Source of the DNA: Euglena gracilis
Taxonomy: Eukaryota; Euglenida; Euglenophyceae; Euglenales
Direction: 5' to 3'
Length of the DNA stretch: 64,000 nt
Assembly (NCBI GenBank): GCA_039621445.1
Contig: CP154955.1
Span: 31,044,527-31,108,526 of the forward strand
Under the pieces are notes generated by a model. That model saw nothing but the letters and a program-made list of their open reading frames with translations. It was not told the origin of the DNA and did no database searches. The position numbers and the translations under genes are program-made. Below are positions 52,775 through 64,000 of the stretch, piece by piece; the stretch's first letter is position 1, and each line of letters starts with the position of its first letter.

Positions 52775-55048
52775 TCACACGGGAGCCGCTGTGGGGGGAG
52801 GCAGGCCGGTGCCGGGCGCTGTGGCGGGGGAGTCCCCGGGAGCGGCCCGGTCCACAGCAGGTTCCAGGGAGGGCGTGCTGGTCCGGGACGGTCCCCACCC
52901 CAGCCCGTCCACCGCCCTCCCGGCCGCCGCGCCTCGGCCCTCTCCAGTCCACCCCTCGCCGTCCGCGTCCTCGTCCTCCTCCCCCCATTCTTCATCGTCC
53001 TCTCCATCCCCCTCCTGCTCCTCCTCCACAGGCTTCTTTTAAAATCCTTTGGGGGGGCAATCCCCCCACAGCCACCCACCCGGGTCGGCGTGGGGGGTTT
53101 GGTGCGAAAAATCCCCTGTGGGGTGTGGCCCCATTTTGGAGCTTGGGCTCTTTCGGGAATACCTCAAACAATCATGGCCAGTTTCGTCCCCCCAGGACCC
53201 TGTTCTGGGGGGTCCTGGGGGTCATCAGTGAACAGTACTCAATACAAAACCCCCAGAAGGAGTCCTAAAAAAAAGTAAACACTCCCACATATAATGATGT
53301 TATTTTTAAGACTGGGCGGTCCGGGGGTGGAACCCCCCCTGGTGGCCAGCGCCGAAGGCACCCAGAACTTCATGGCAAGTGAGTCCTTGGGGGGGGGGGT
53401 CTTGGGGAGGTCCTGGGGGTGCCTGGGGGCTGGGGGGGGGGAAACTGGCCATGAAACACCTCAAACAAAACCCCCTCAGATGGCGTATTTCCCCACCATA
53501 TTTGGTGTTTTCTGCAGCAAACTCTTTTGGTTCCACGTGCATGGGGGGGGTTGGCTCAGCCCCGGGGGGGGGGGGCTTCTTCTTCTTCTGACATAAAAAG
53601 AAACCTGCACCTCACCCTCCGGCTCCTCCTTTTCATCGTCGCTGTCCTCCCGCTCCCGCAGCTCCGCCGCCACAAAGCCAGCGGGCAGCGCCACGCCGAG
53701 GGTGTCTGCCTTTGCCCACACGCTGCCATCCTGTGGCGGCATGCCCCTGCCTGGCGCATAAGCGCATCACAATAATATGCACACACGCGCGCGCGCACAC
53801 GCACACGCACACGCACACGCACACGCACACACACACACACACACACCAACCCACATCTACATACTACATGCACACACACACACAGCACACCACACAAAAT
53901 AACAAACACACATAACCCCCCCCATTTATAACGACCCGTCGTTATCCGACTTTTGAGTTGGTGGAGAATCCAAAGGGGGTCGTTATAAATGGGGGGTCGT
54001 TAATGGGGGGTCGTTATAAATGGGGGGGGTTACCCAAGTCGGGGTATTGAGACCTTGTGTCTGAAGTTTTTTGTGTCCCTTACAGCCATGTCTCCTCTCC
54101 CCACACTCCCCGCACCCTCTAAGCAGCGGTCTATCCGCTCGCACTTCAAATAACCCGTCCGAGCACGAACGCTCGTGTGTCTTTCCGCACTTTGCTTGCA
54201 GCTTCCCGACATGGGTCGTTATATTTCTCAAACTGGTGGAATTCTCCGAATGGGTCGCTATAAATGGGGGGGGTCGTTATCAGAGGGGGGTCGTTCTAAA
54301 TGGGGGGGTTTACAGCAAACAGAAACACACGCACACACACAGAGAGAGAGAGAGAGTGAGAAAGATGCACAGGCAGGCAGAAAGAGAAAGAGACACAGGC
54401 AGGCAGGCAGACAGACAAAAAGACACCTCTGTCTGGTCATGTATGCAGTGTGTGCACTGCACATACCTGACAACAAAAGCATTTCAAATGCGCCTGCGCT
54501 TGGGCGAGGTGGGGATGTCATGGACCACGGGGGCAGAGGGATGGGCAGCAAATAAAACTTGTCCGAGACGTGCTGCACTTTGCCGAGCCGGCCGAATGCT
54601 GCGCCTGTGAGGACGGTCAAGCAGCGGGTTGGGGGAAGACCAGCAACCTCCACCTGAGGTCAGTGTGGACTCGTTTTTCACTGCCGATTGGAGCGTGGCA
54701 GAGCTTCCAAGTCAGGGGACAGGACCCCGGCGGGGGGGGGGGGTAGGTTGACAAGGATGAGAAAGAAAGAGAATGGTGAAACCACCCTATTTGACGCTTT
54801 ACACCATGCAGTAGGACAGCTGAACGTTGGGATTTTGAAGATGTTTTGCGGGAGAGAGCCCTCCACCCTCTTCCCTGCAACTCCTCATCGAAAGCGTCCG
54901 CCCGCAGACCCGTCGCTGCGTCGCCAGCTGCGGCGCGCGGAGGCACACCGGCGGCGGCCACGACCTGCACCCACTCCACCGGGCCCTCGGGGGCCGCCGG
55001 CAAAAGCAGCGGTACGATGGGCCGGCGGCACTGCCGGCACTCCTCCAT
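52775..55048 (-). CDS. Small three-exon gene, unidentified, with acidic tail
   Basis: Exon 1 54,867-55,048 starts M-E-E-C-R-Q-C-R-R-P-I-V-P-L-L-L, a C-x-x-C pair, possibly half of a zinc site. Exon 2 53,616-53,750 (GTGAGG donor) has G-S-V-W-A-K-A-D-T-L-G-V-A-L-P and ends E-E-P-E-G. Exon 3 about 53,035 to 52,775 is a long acidic run (G-E-D-D-E-E-W-G-E-E-D-E-D) and a Pro-rich end with stop. All are GC3-rich. The family is not recognised. The stop lies about 390 bp from the 9.3-kb element. Confidence 0.6.
53780..53885. repeat. (CACG)n / (CA)n microsatellite
   Basis: CG, CACACG and CA units directly upstream (minus strand) of the exon at 53,616-53,750. Confidence 0.95.
53925..54310. repeat. GTCGTTATAAATGGGGGG repeat, both orientations
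   Basis: Copies at about 53,930 (reverse), 53,978, 54,003, 54,256, 54,275 and 54,293 border a segment containing GTCGTTATATTTCTC and ATCCGACTTTTGAG-type sequence. This looks like the ends of a small repeat family inserted in the intron between exons 1 and 2 of the neighbouring gene. Confidence 0.65.
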
Positions 55049-55089
55049 GGCGCCGAAGTTGTGGTTGGGGCGCGGCCGCTGTTGGGTTC

Positions 55090-55750
55090 CCTCGTGGGTG
55101 CCAGGGTGTTTTTTTCAAAACGGGGGGGTAGGTAGGGGGGTCCCCCCCCCACCCACCCACCCCCGGGGGGGGGGTCCCAGGGAACCCACAAAAAATGGCC
55201 AAAAAAAATTGCAAAAAGTGCTAAAAATAGCACTTTTTTCGGCGCCAAAAAGTATATCCCACCCCCCTCCAGGAGACCCCCCGGGGGGGGGGGGCTCGGC
55301 CGGACCCACCCACCCTACCCCCCCCCCCCCCCCCCGGGGGTCCACGACTAAAAAAAAAAACCCCTGGTGGGAGCTGTGGTGGCCAAGGACCAGGTTCGAC
55401 TTGTCAAAAACCCCGATGACGACCATGAAATAAAACAACAGTGAGTCTCTCGCCAACCAGCCAAGCAACACGCAGCCCCTTGTACCTGGATAAGCGAGAG
55501 ACGGCTGGGGTTTCGGTCCATTGTTTGGGCGAAAACGCGTGCGTTTGGTCAACAGAGGGCCTGGCAATGTTGCGACTTTTGCTCAGATTGGTGCTCACAT
55601 CACCCTCAGCCAGACTGTGAAGAAAAAAGATCTGTCTGTGTGGGGAAAAAAAGCCTACAAGATTGCACATGCCCAACCTGTCCAACCTGTAAATATCAAC
55701 AAAAAAAAAGACCCAGGAACTTATGTCCACACCTGATACCGCCCCATCGC
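55090..55750. other. Intergenic stretch, no gene seen
   Basis: Between the start of the small three-exon gene and the stop of the ERI1-like gene. It holds long G/C homopolymer runs (55,150-55,175, 55,280-55,340) and an AT-richer part. It should contain the promoter of the downstream minus-strand gene; no element is recognisable. Confidence 0.5.
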
Positions 55751-55755
55751 CCCCA

Positions 55756-58700
55756 TCAGAGGGCTAACTTGGGCTTCGCCAAAACAGCGGCCGGGGCCAG
55801 GCAGGCGGCACAAAACCAGTCGCCGGTCACTACTCCGACGGTCCACAGCGCCAACGCCTCCGCCGGGGTGGCCGGGTAGCTGACCAGCCTGGGCCGGGCG
55901 ACACACCGGTGCCCCCTGGCACAGGGGAGGGGGGCGGGGTGGCCCCGGAAGCTCGGTGGCAGCTCAGCCAAGCTTCCCCGCTGCTGTTCAGCAGGACAGT
56001 GATAGCTCTCCCTTGCAAACTGCAATCACCGCCCCCTTGCGATGTCTCGCAAATGACAGTCAAATTTCTCAGGTTTTTATCAAACCATCGTCCTTTCATT
56101 TGGTGGGCACTTCTGGAAGTTGAGAAGCAAAAACAACACATGAGTTTCTTTCTTGTTTTGCACCCACAGCCGGATGGTACTTTCTTCAAGGAAATGGAAA
56201 GCACACCCCTGAACACGCCACACTTCTGGTGGCCACTTGCGCACACCGAGGCCACCACGCCTCCAGCTCCGTGGGCAGCAGCGGCTTGGCGAACACGAGG
56301 CAATCGGTGTCCTCCCCCGGCAACGTCCCCCGCGCGTCGTACTCCGCGCCCCACGCCAGCCGCTCCAGCGCCGCTGCCGCCCGCTCGTGGTCGTTGTATG
56401 TGAACACGGCCCGCCTGCACAGTACGCGGGGGCTGTGGGGACAATGGGACCAATAACGCTCCAATAATGGTTTTGTTGGCACCGACGACCACACCACACC
56501 ACACCACACACCACACCACACGCACATGCGTGCCCACTCCGAGGGGATGTCCGTTCCATTTCATGGTTATGAGAAGCCCGCCGGCCAGCGCCTCATCAGT
56601 CAGTCGGTGGGGGGGGGGGGCACACCGCGAGGGGGCGCCGCCCTTCAGCACAACGCTCCTGACGTCTGGGGTGGGCAGGGCGAGGGACCGCAGCCACTCG
56701 TCCACTGAAGGCTGAGCCACCCGGCGCCCCCAGGGGGCGGGGGGTCCGGGGGGAGGGGTGTGGGGGGGGGGGGGGGGTCCATGCCGCTGGGCCCGCGGGA
56801 GTCCGGGTATTCACCGAGCAACCCAGGGAGGCTGTTTCGAACCCCGGCCCTCCAAAGGGGGTTGACCCACCCTCCCATCCCCACCAAATTCCAAAATGAC
56901 GGAAAATCCTTGAACAAACGGCCCCACACTCTTGAACAACAAAAACACTCTTGGAGAATGTCAGGAGGTTGGCAAATGGGCGTACAAATTCTGCTTCTTT
57001 TAAAAAAACAAAACCCCTTCCCCATCCCCTTGGGGTTGCTGCTGCACTCTGCCGGGGAAGAGAGGTGATGATGAGGCTGTGCAGCCGCGATTCCCCGCCA
57101 GGGGCCTCCCGCGGTGGAGGAAGGAGGGGGAGGGAGGGCGGGGGAAGAGGGGGCGCCACCCCACGAGCTGTCAATCAACAAAAAAAAAAAAAAACATTGG
57201 ACTGCGGGTGGACGTCTGGTGGCGAAATGCAGCAACCAGGGACTTCCTTGAGCACCCAGTGGCCAGCCGGGAAAAGAGTCCTGGGTGGAACAAGGGGCTG
57301 GCTGACCCCCTGGGGAAGGAAACCCCCCTGCCTCCGAGACCCTCGAAGCAGTTGGTGGCGCACGGGTATTTTCTTTGTACGTTGGGTTCGGGTTCGGGTT
57401 GGCGTGGCTTCCTTGCGGTGGATTCCCTTTTCAGCACTTGGCACCGGGAGAAAAGCAGTCAAAAAGTCACCAAACGCAGTCTTCCCCTCAAGGGGGGTTT
57501 TGACTTCGGGCCTCGCCCATTCTCTCGTGCCGGGCAGCCCCTGCCCCCGAAACGCGTGCCAGCGGGCCGCCAGGTCCTCCGTGGGGGCCCCGAAGTGCCG
57601 CTGCCGCACCGCCGGCGACCTCAGCAGGGCGGCCACGATGGCGGCGATGTTCCTGTGAGCCAGCGGCGAAAGAACTCCCCCCCAATGGAAGTGGCAGCAG
57701 GCGGCCTGACCCGACAGAAGACACTTCAGGCATCAAGCGTCTCCGGACCCTCCACATATGTGGCCACCTTGGCGGGCCATGTCCGGTGGACTAAAGGCGG
57801 GGTTAGTGGGCTGGTCCACTTGGCTTCTGAAACACAATGGGGAGCTCCCAATCATTTCTTCCCACAACATTCCCTGCGGGGAAGGGGTTATCTTAAGGAC
57901 CCCCCTCAGGGGAGGGGGTCCCGCGGGCTGCTGGAAAAAAGTGCTGGCTGGACCCAGGGGGTGGGGGTCCTGTGGGGGGGGGGGGAAGGGGTCCAGCTGG
58001 CTGGCAGTGGGTACCAGGGAATTTCTTAAGGACCCCCGCCCCCGGGGGGGGTCCAGCCTCCGGCTGGCAAAAAGGCTGCTGGCTGGAAATGAGCTGCTGG
58101 CTGGACCCCCCCCCCCGGGGGGGGGGTCCGGGGCTGGGGCTGGGCTGGGCTGGGTCGAGGAAAAGCAAACTTTTTCTAACACATTTTTGCCATTTTCGAC
58201 ATTTTGATGGGTGGAGCTAGATCAAGGCTGGGGGGCTGTGATGGAGGAAGCTGTGGTGAGGGGGAAAAATGCAGGGATAAATGAGCTGGGCATCCAACCA
58301 ACTGGCCAGCCTGTGGCCGGCTGGCCCGGCCTCCGGCCGGGCTGGACCCGACTTTATTTCACTCGACCCCGGGGGGGGGGATCCCAGCCCGAATTTGGGC
58401 TGCTGGCTGGATTTGAGCTGCTGGCTGGCTGGACCCCCCCCCGGGGGTAGGGTACCTCCGGCTTAAGAAATTCCCTGGTGGGTAAAAATGCCCCCCCAAA
58501 GCAGAAATCCAGGTGGGTTGGCATTTTTCAGCCAAAGTTTGAGGTGAAAACCCAAAACCATCCCAAAAAGCCATTTTTGTCCGTTTTTCGCCATTTTTTT
58601 TTCAAAAAAAATTAGGCACTTCATTCCGAGAATTTTTCCGGTCCAGCTCGGCTTTGCTTTGGATAAAGCTCCGGCTGGGCTGGTGCAAACTTTATTTCAC

Positions 58701-61700
58701 CGGACCCCAGAGGAGTCCGCAGCAGAGGGTTTCCAAAGCCGGGGGGGGGGGGGGGCCGTCCCCACCCACCCACCCGGGGGGGGGGAGGCGGGAGGGCTCA
58801 AGGAACTCACTTTTTGGGGTCAATTTTGGGGTCAAAAAAATTTCGGCACTTTGCGCCGAAAATACAATAAACCCCGCCTCCGGCGGGGTACCCACACAGC
58901 CCCCCCCCCCCTCCTGGGGGGGGCTGTGTCGGTACCCACCACACGTGGCCACACACCCACCTCCCCCCAGGTCACGAAACTTAAAAAAAAATCTCTGGTC
59001 TGCAGCTCGGCTGGGAGGTGCTGGCTGGAAAGGACGTGCTGGCTGGCTGGACCCCCCCCCAAGGTGGTCCATGGCTTAAGAAACCCCTGCTTCGGGGGAC
59101 AAGTATGTCTTTTTGGCCGTAGCCTACATCCTAAAGCACGGCAGGCATACCTCGCGTCGGCCAGCCCACTGTGCAGCCGCCCGTCAAACTGCAGCCCCAG
59201 GGCAGCGCACATCTCAGGCAGCGTGTAGCCCTGCATCGGCACCTCAAGCAGCCTGCACCCCACCCCAGTGTGTGCGCGCGCGTGGGTGGGTGAGTGGGTA
59301 TGTTGGGTGTGTGTGTGTGTGTGTGTGGGTGTGTGTGTGTGTGTGTTGTGTGGGTGTGTTGCGTGTGTGTGTGTGGGTGTGTTGTGTGGGTGGGTGGGTG
59401 GGTGCGCACGTGTGGGTGCCAGTCCGTCGGTGTGGTTGCTACTTTTGCTGTTTCTTTTTTGGTAATCGTCATCCTCGTCTACAACAATTGGACCTACTGA
59501 CAACAAGGTAGGGCGCCCACTGCCACACACCGGCAGGCCGGGCCGAAGACGTCCATCAGGTTGATGAAGCGGCGCAGCACGTCCGGCACCGTGAGCTGCT
59601 TCAGCTGCGCCTCGCGCGGCAGCTGCTGCTCCAGGTCCCACGCCCCGCCGGCAGGGCCGCGGACGTCAGGGCACACCGCGGCCCGCCCCGCCAACCCCGC
59701 CCCGGCCAGCCAGCGTGATTCAGCCAGCGGAGTGCGATGGGCGTGGCGACAACGATCGCGCTGTCGGCGGGTGAAAGGATAATGAGGGACTCATTTTCTT
59801 TACTTTTTCGACCTTCTTCCTTCCTCATTCTTTTAATGGCGACGGTTTGCCTGCCAGCGCCTTTCCGAGGCGTCAGTTGTGAAATATGACCGTGATTGGT
59901 TTCAAAGGAAAATTGTGACATTGCACACATTGACTCTTTTCCTCAGTTCCACAAAAATGGTCAATGTGCATGCATGGCAAATGGTCCATGGTGCATTTTG
60001 TCAGTCACCTATGAAGCTGCAGAGCGCCACGAACCATTGAAACTGATATCTGGGCCTTCGATAACAGCTGGAGCGAAATCGTAAATGAATTTGAAAATTT
60101 TCTTTCAATTTTTTTGAAAAAAAATTGATTAATTTAATGTAAACCCCCCCCAAATAACACCCCCCGGTGTGTTATTTGGGCACCCGAGCTGAGGCCCCAG
60201 GGGGGGTGTGTGTTATTTGGGGGGGGTGTTATTTTTACATGGAAAACCAAAAGAAAACAGGGGGGGCGTTATTTGGGCGCTCGAAATCGGCCCCTGAGAG
60301 GGGGTTGTTATTTGAGGGGGGTGTTATTTGGGGGGGGTTATTTGGGAGGGGGGCTTAATCAAATAGCAAATAATACTTAAAGCAAAATTGTAAATACCGG
60401 GAAGGCACACCTGAAATGTTTCTGAAACAAAACCAGCTCTCTGTGGAAAGATGATAACTCACCCTCCCGAGGCCCTGGCTGTGGGTCACCACGCCGAGCC
60501 GCCGCCCGCGGCCGGCCTGCCCGGCACAAAACTCTGCCAGCGTCCGGATGGCCTCCGCCAGGCTGCCCCCCGCCCGCCGCAGCAGCGCCTCATCGATCCC
60601 TGGGCGGGCAGGGGCGGGTCGGTGGCCCCCCCCAGCGGGGGGACACTGCTGACCCAACACAGCGGGGGCCGTTCCGCGGCGGGGGAAAGACGGGTTTGGG
60701 GGACGGCCACTTCGTTCACGGCGCAGTCGGCTTCGCCGACGGTCTCGTCGCTCGAATTTGGTGGGCAGAATTGGGGGAAATTTTGGCAACCCAGAATGGA
60801 AGGAGGAAAATTGCAATGAAACAAACGCGAAACCCCAAAATATAATACAATAAACCCCCCTGGAGGATTTGATTTGTGTGTAATCCCCCCCTTGGTAAAT
60901 GCCAACGGGTGCCACGCAGGAAATAAAGAATACGAAAAATGCCTGAAAGCATTTTCATTCTGTGACAATTGCTGAAACTTGATTGCATTCGAGCAAAACC
61001 ACTGCTGAAAAAGGAGTTTGATTTTTTCTGGGCATACACCCCCCCCCCGAAAATGGTAAACCCCCAAGGGTCTTGACTCCTGCCCAAATAATCAGACCAG
61101 GTTTATTTGAGGTTCACCTGGAGGGGGTTGTTATCGCCCAGCGCTTCTGTACACGGAATGGTACATGAAAGATCCAGTGCGCAGATACCTACCCGTAAGG
61201 AATGTGCAGAACGGGGTGATGCGGGAGTAGGAAGGCTGGCAGTAACCTGCAGGTGGACTTTCGGTTCGAAAAAAAAATATCACCAGGCCACACACATAGC
61301 CTGTGCACACGCCGACCCATTCATGCACGCACACCAAAATCCTTCAGGAATGGGCTGGGATAGCCCAAATCAGCCCGCACTGAACTTGTGCATGTCTTTA
61401 GCTTTGGCTTGGGTTTATTTTCTAAAAAGGCAACCGGCATGCCCTGAAACGCCTGTCCAGGATGCCAAGTCCTAAGGATATTACGAGAGGGGTGCTGCAC
61501 AATGTATGCGACGTCCGTTACGTACAGGGCACATGACGTTTGAATCCGCCACGCAAGAAGGGAGGCATGCCTGTGGGAATGCAATCCACAAACACATGAG
61601 AACACAGACAACACAGTGCGCAGGTGAACACAACCAAACAGAAGAGACGCAGAATGCGCTTTGCGACGTCGGGCAAACCCCGAGAGGCCACCTGGGGGGA

Positions 61701-61925
61701 CTGCTGCGCGTGGACGACCTCGCCCGTCGCCACGTCCAGCGCCGCCCACGCGAACTCGATGATCTCGCTACTCCCCCGCCGCACCAGGGGCGGCTGCTCA
61801 TTGTCACATGTCGCCTCGAAGTCGAGGCAGACCAGCACGTCGTACCCGCCCTCGCCGCCGGCGTCGGGCCCCTCCCCCGGCCGGGCGGCAGGGCCGTCCC
61901 CCACCACCCCGCCCGGGAGGGCCAT
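55756..61925 (-). CDS. ERI1 / 3'hExo-like DEDDh 3'-5' exoribonuclease with C-terminal extension
   Basis: Nine exons on the minus strand. 61,692-61,925: start M-A-L-P-G-G, then L-V-C-L-D-F-E-A-T-C (catalytic Asp and Glu) and E-I-I-E-F. 61,193-61,246: R-I-T-P-F-C-T-F-L-T. 60,463-60,599: G-I-D-E-A-L-L-R-R-A-G; GTGAGT donor. 59,531 to about 59,660: G-A-W-D-L-E-Q-Q-L (third Asp), F-I-N-L. 59,151-59,252: M-C-A-A-L-G-L, L-H-S-G-L-A-D-A-R (His and last Asp). 57,505-57,652 joins in phase to give D-A-R-N-I-A-A-I-V-A-A-L-L. So all five DEDDh residues are kept. Exons 56,626-56,711, 56,247-56,414 and 55,756-55,888 add about 130 residues (S-V-D-E-W-L-R-S-L, V-F-T-Y-N-D-H-E-R, W-F-C-A-A-C-L) of no known fold. 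The family trims histone mRNA, siRNA or 5.8S rRNA ends. Confidence 0.85.
57890..59065. repeat. GGCTGGACCCC repeats in an ERI1-gene intron
   Basis: GCTGGCTGGACCC and its complement recur at about 57,942, 58,078, 58,100, 58,425 and 59,040, with TTTATTTCAC...GACCCC at 58,351 and 58,691. The same family lies at 19.8-20.1 kb. The copies look like several short inverted-repeat elements nested together; individual ends were not resolved. Confidence 0.6.
59275..59405. repeat. (TG)n / (GGGT)n microsatellite
   Basis: TG and TGGG units immediately upstream (minus strand) of the ERI1-gene exon at 59,151-59,252. Confidence 0.95.
60140..60360. repeat. GGGGGGTGTTATTTG repeat
   Basis: GTGTTATTTGGG-type units at about 60,167, 60,210, 60,225, 60,268, 60,308, 60,323 and 60,338, with one reversed copy (CAAATAACACC) at 60,151. 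It lies in an intron of the ERI1-like gene. Confidence 0.7.
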
Positions 61926-61929
61926 CGGG

Positions 61930-63530
61930 GGGCCGGGTCAGAGACCTGTGCCAGAGCGGTTGGCCGGGGGAAGGTGACGCATGTGTGTCATGTGTGACCA
62001 TGTGTGAGGCGGGGACGGCGGAAACTTTGCCATGGGTGGTGAACCCGCAATTTGGTTTGCGGTCAGCTGGCGCTGCAGGGGGAACAAATTCCAAACGTTC
62101 GATGCCGCAATGCCGTGGAATTGGAATGCGCCGGCGAACCCTCTCGCAGGGAAAATGAACGCCAACAGCATCAGGTGCAGAGAGCAAGTCTTTCAAAGGT
62201 GATCACTTCAAGGCCGCTCTCAAGAGACACTCAGGACAGGGTGGGAACTGAGCTGGGCAGGGCACTGGCAGGGGGTGTCCGGACCCCCCTCCCCCAGAGG
62301 GGGGGGGTGGACTCCACCCTCCCCCTGTACAAAAAAAAACCGGCCCAAAGCGCCAGAAAAATTTTGGGGCTCAACAGAGCCTCCACACCTGCGTTTTCGG
62401 GCTTTTCTTCAAAAAAAAATCGGCCAAAAATGTGTGGAAAAACTTCAACTCCCGAAACTTTGCGCCTTTGCACTTTGCAGCAATTTGGTGCTGCGCTGGT
62501 GAGAGAAAATTGCGGTTCCGGAGGGGGCCCCAGACCCCCGGGGGGTGGTCCGGCTGCCTCCCTGCACAATGCCAACGTCTGCCTAGTACTCTGGCGGGCG
62601 AAAGCCATGACATGCCGGGACCCAGTTCAGTTTCAGATGAATTTCCCCCACTCATTCTTGTCAGTTGTCTCCCTGATTACCACCCAGGCTGCAATCCAGC
62701 GCCGTCATTTCCCTTGTTGGCCGTTCGTGGGGCGAGGGAGTGACACTTTTAGGGGTCCATATCAGAAAGGGGAAGGGTTAGAACTCACCCCTAACCCCTT
62801 CCTGGAACCGGGGACTTGTGGGGTTCTGTGGGAAAGCCTGGCGGGGTCCAACGCACCCACCATGGAACAGAAAACAGCAAAACAAAACTTGAAATTTCGA
62901 TCATATTCTGTCTGGGGTGTGTAAATGTATTTTTTTTAAAAAAGCCAAAAACAAAATTCTTTGGGATCTTGCTGAATCTCAAAGTATGTAACAAAACTTC
63001 AAAAACTTAATATATCAAATTGGTATAAAAAATGCAGAGTTCGTTTAAATGGCACAATGCAAAGGAGCTGGAAGAAAAGGCATTTGTAATCTCCCCTACA
63101 GGTGGCCCCACCCGACCACAGATGGTTTCTTGGATTCTGGGGATTGGGGTTCGAGTTCGGGCTACCCCCTCTGTGCGCCTGATGGGGACCAGTGACCTGA
63201 AAAACGGGTCCCCAGGACAGGACACCTGGGATAACAGAGATCTCTATTGCGTCAAACAATGTGAACAAGCAGTAAAGATTCAGTGGGAACGAAACTGAAC
63301 TCTTTGATTGGTTGATTTCCTTGCGCTCCCTGTTGTTTCCCATCCGTGTATGCAAAAGATCACGCCACACAGCCATCTAACCACAAAGCCACAAAGCCCG
63401 TGGCATGCCGCAACGCAAAGGGGCAGAAATGTAGTCAGTTCAACCATTGGGGAAAACAAGGGCAGTGGGAACGACACAGGGATGGGATGAAGGGTTGAAA
63501 ATGTGCAATGATAGTGTGGTGCATGGATGT
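61930..63530. other. Intergenic stretch upstream of the ERI1-like gene
   Basis: No exon with GC3 bias or recognisable domain was seen on either strand. It contains a long G-run segment (62,270-62,310) and the AT-richer stretch 62,900-63,050. The ERI1-gene promoter should lie in its left part. Confidence 0.5.
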
Positions 63531-63533
63531 TTG

Positions 63534-64000
63534 TTATTTTTTGGCAATGTCCATGGGAGCCCACACAAAGGAGCCATTCTGCCGCTGTAAAACGAACTTC
63601 GAGCCAGCAGGGCACTCTCCAGCTGGCCGGAACTGCTGTACAAGCCGATGCAGATATGAATGACAGCAAGAGCGCGAACACACATATATTCCACACAAAC
63701 ACACATACACACACACAACAGACACACACACACACACACACACACACAACACAACACAACAAAACACAACACACACAACTCTCACACACGCGCGCACACA
63801 CACGGATACACACAACTCAACACAACGTGCACACGCACAAACACATCACACCAGAACGCATACACAGCGCCGCACATGACGCACACACAAGCCACCCTCC
63901 TCCGCGTGTTGAACCCCTGCCCATCCATACCCGGACCCGACCTCGAGACGGCCCGCCGGCAGGAGGCACGCGTCCAGCACGACCTCCTCCACGCGGGTCA
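63534..64000 (-). CDS. 3' end of an unidentified gene, cut by the window
   Basis: Last exon 63,534-63,635 (after TACAG) reads Q-F-R-P-A-G-E-C-P-A-G-S-K-F-V-L-Q-R and ends W-A-P-M-D-I-A-K-K stop. An upstream exon at about 63,943-64,000 reads T-R-V-E-E-V-V-L-D-A-C-L-L-P and ends at CTCGAG|GTCGGG. Whether they are adjacent exons is not certain. Family not recognised. Confidence 0.5.
63685..63860. repeat. (CA)n microsatellite
   Basis: CA with AACA and GCGC interruptions, in the presumed intron just upstream (minus strand) of the last exon at 63,534-63,635. Confidence 0.95.

Noticed and set aside
57375-57402. GGGTTCGGGTTCGGGTTGG as a telomere-like or tRNA B-box sequence
   Set aside because: Only about three imperfect units, and no tRNA fold can be drawn around it.

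Overview
This is nuclear DNA of a eukaryote. Coding sequence is split into short exons with very GC-rich third codon positions, separated by long introns that usually show GT and AG borders and are full of dinucleotide microsatellites, G/C homopolymer runs and short inverted repeats. A unicellular or algal-type lineage seems likely, but no marker in the window fixes it. I recognised no rRNA, tRNA or CRISPR.

Layout. (1) 1-13,270: a head-to-tail array of three DIRS-type (tyrosine-recombinase) retrotransposons. The first is divergent, broken and cut by the window edge; the second is broken by frameshifts; the third is nearly intact (gag-like with G-H-G-G-Q repeats, RT/RNase H/methyltransferase, tyrosine recombinase). 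Inverted terminal modules are stacked at its right end. (2) 13,460-19,320 minus: a cyclophilin of CyP40 type, a possible C-terminal exon, and two exons of an unidentified gene. (3) 21,730-25,670 minus: a tRNA-dihydrouridine synthase (Dus4 type) with a 420-bp TIR element at the edge of one exon. (4) 25.7-28.8 kb: gene-free, with 43-bp hairpin satellites. (5) 28,845-41,042 minus: a long DUF3754/TMEM143-family gene. (6) 41.8-42.9 kb minus: an unidentified gene. (7) 43,073-52,381: a complete 9,309-bp mobile element with 26-bp terminal inverted repeats and a 5-bp target duplication. (8) 52,775-55,048 minus: a small unidentified three-exon gene. (9) 55,756-61,925 minus: an ERI1-like DEDDh exonuclease gene. 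(10) 63,534-64,000 minus: the 3' end of another gene.

The most notable object is element (7). It carries two plus-strand genes: a ~895-aa protein of no family I recognise, and a six-exon gene of about 990 codons whose N-terminal region looks like a ParB/sulfiredoxin-like domain (V-G-G-Q-H motif). Nineteen copies of a 14-bp palindromic site (consensus TGCGCANNTGCGCA) are scattered through its spacers, introns and once in a coding region; I saw none elsewhere in the window. A ParB-like protein together with many palindromic sites on one mobile unit suggests, as inference, a parS-like recognition system in a eukaryotic transposon.

Exon borders were placed by eye from translation and GT/AG dinucleotides. 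Those with matching phase (the ParB-like gene; exon 5 to 6 of the ERI1 gene) are firm; others are approximate.
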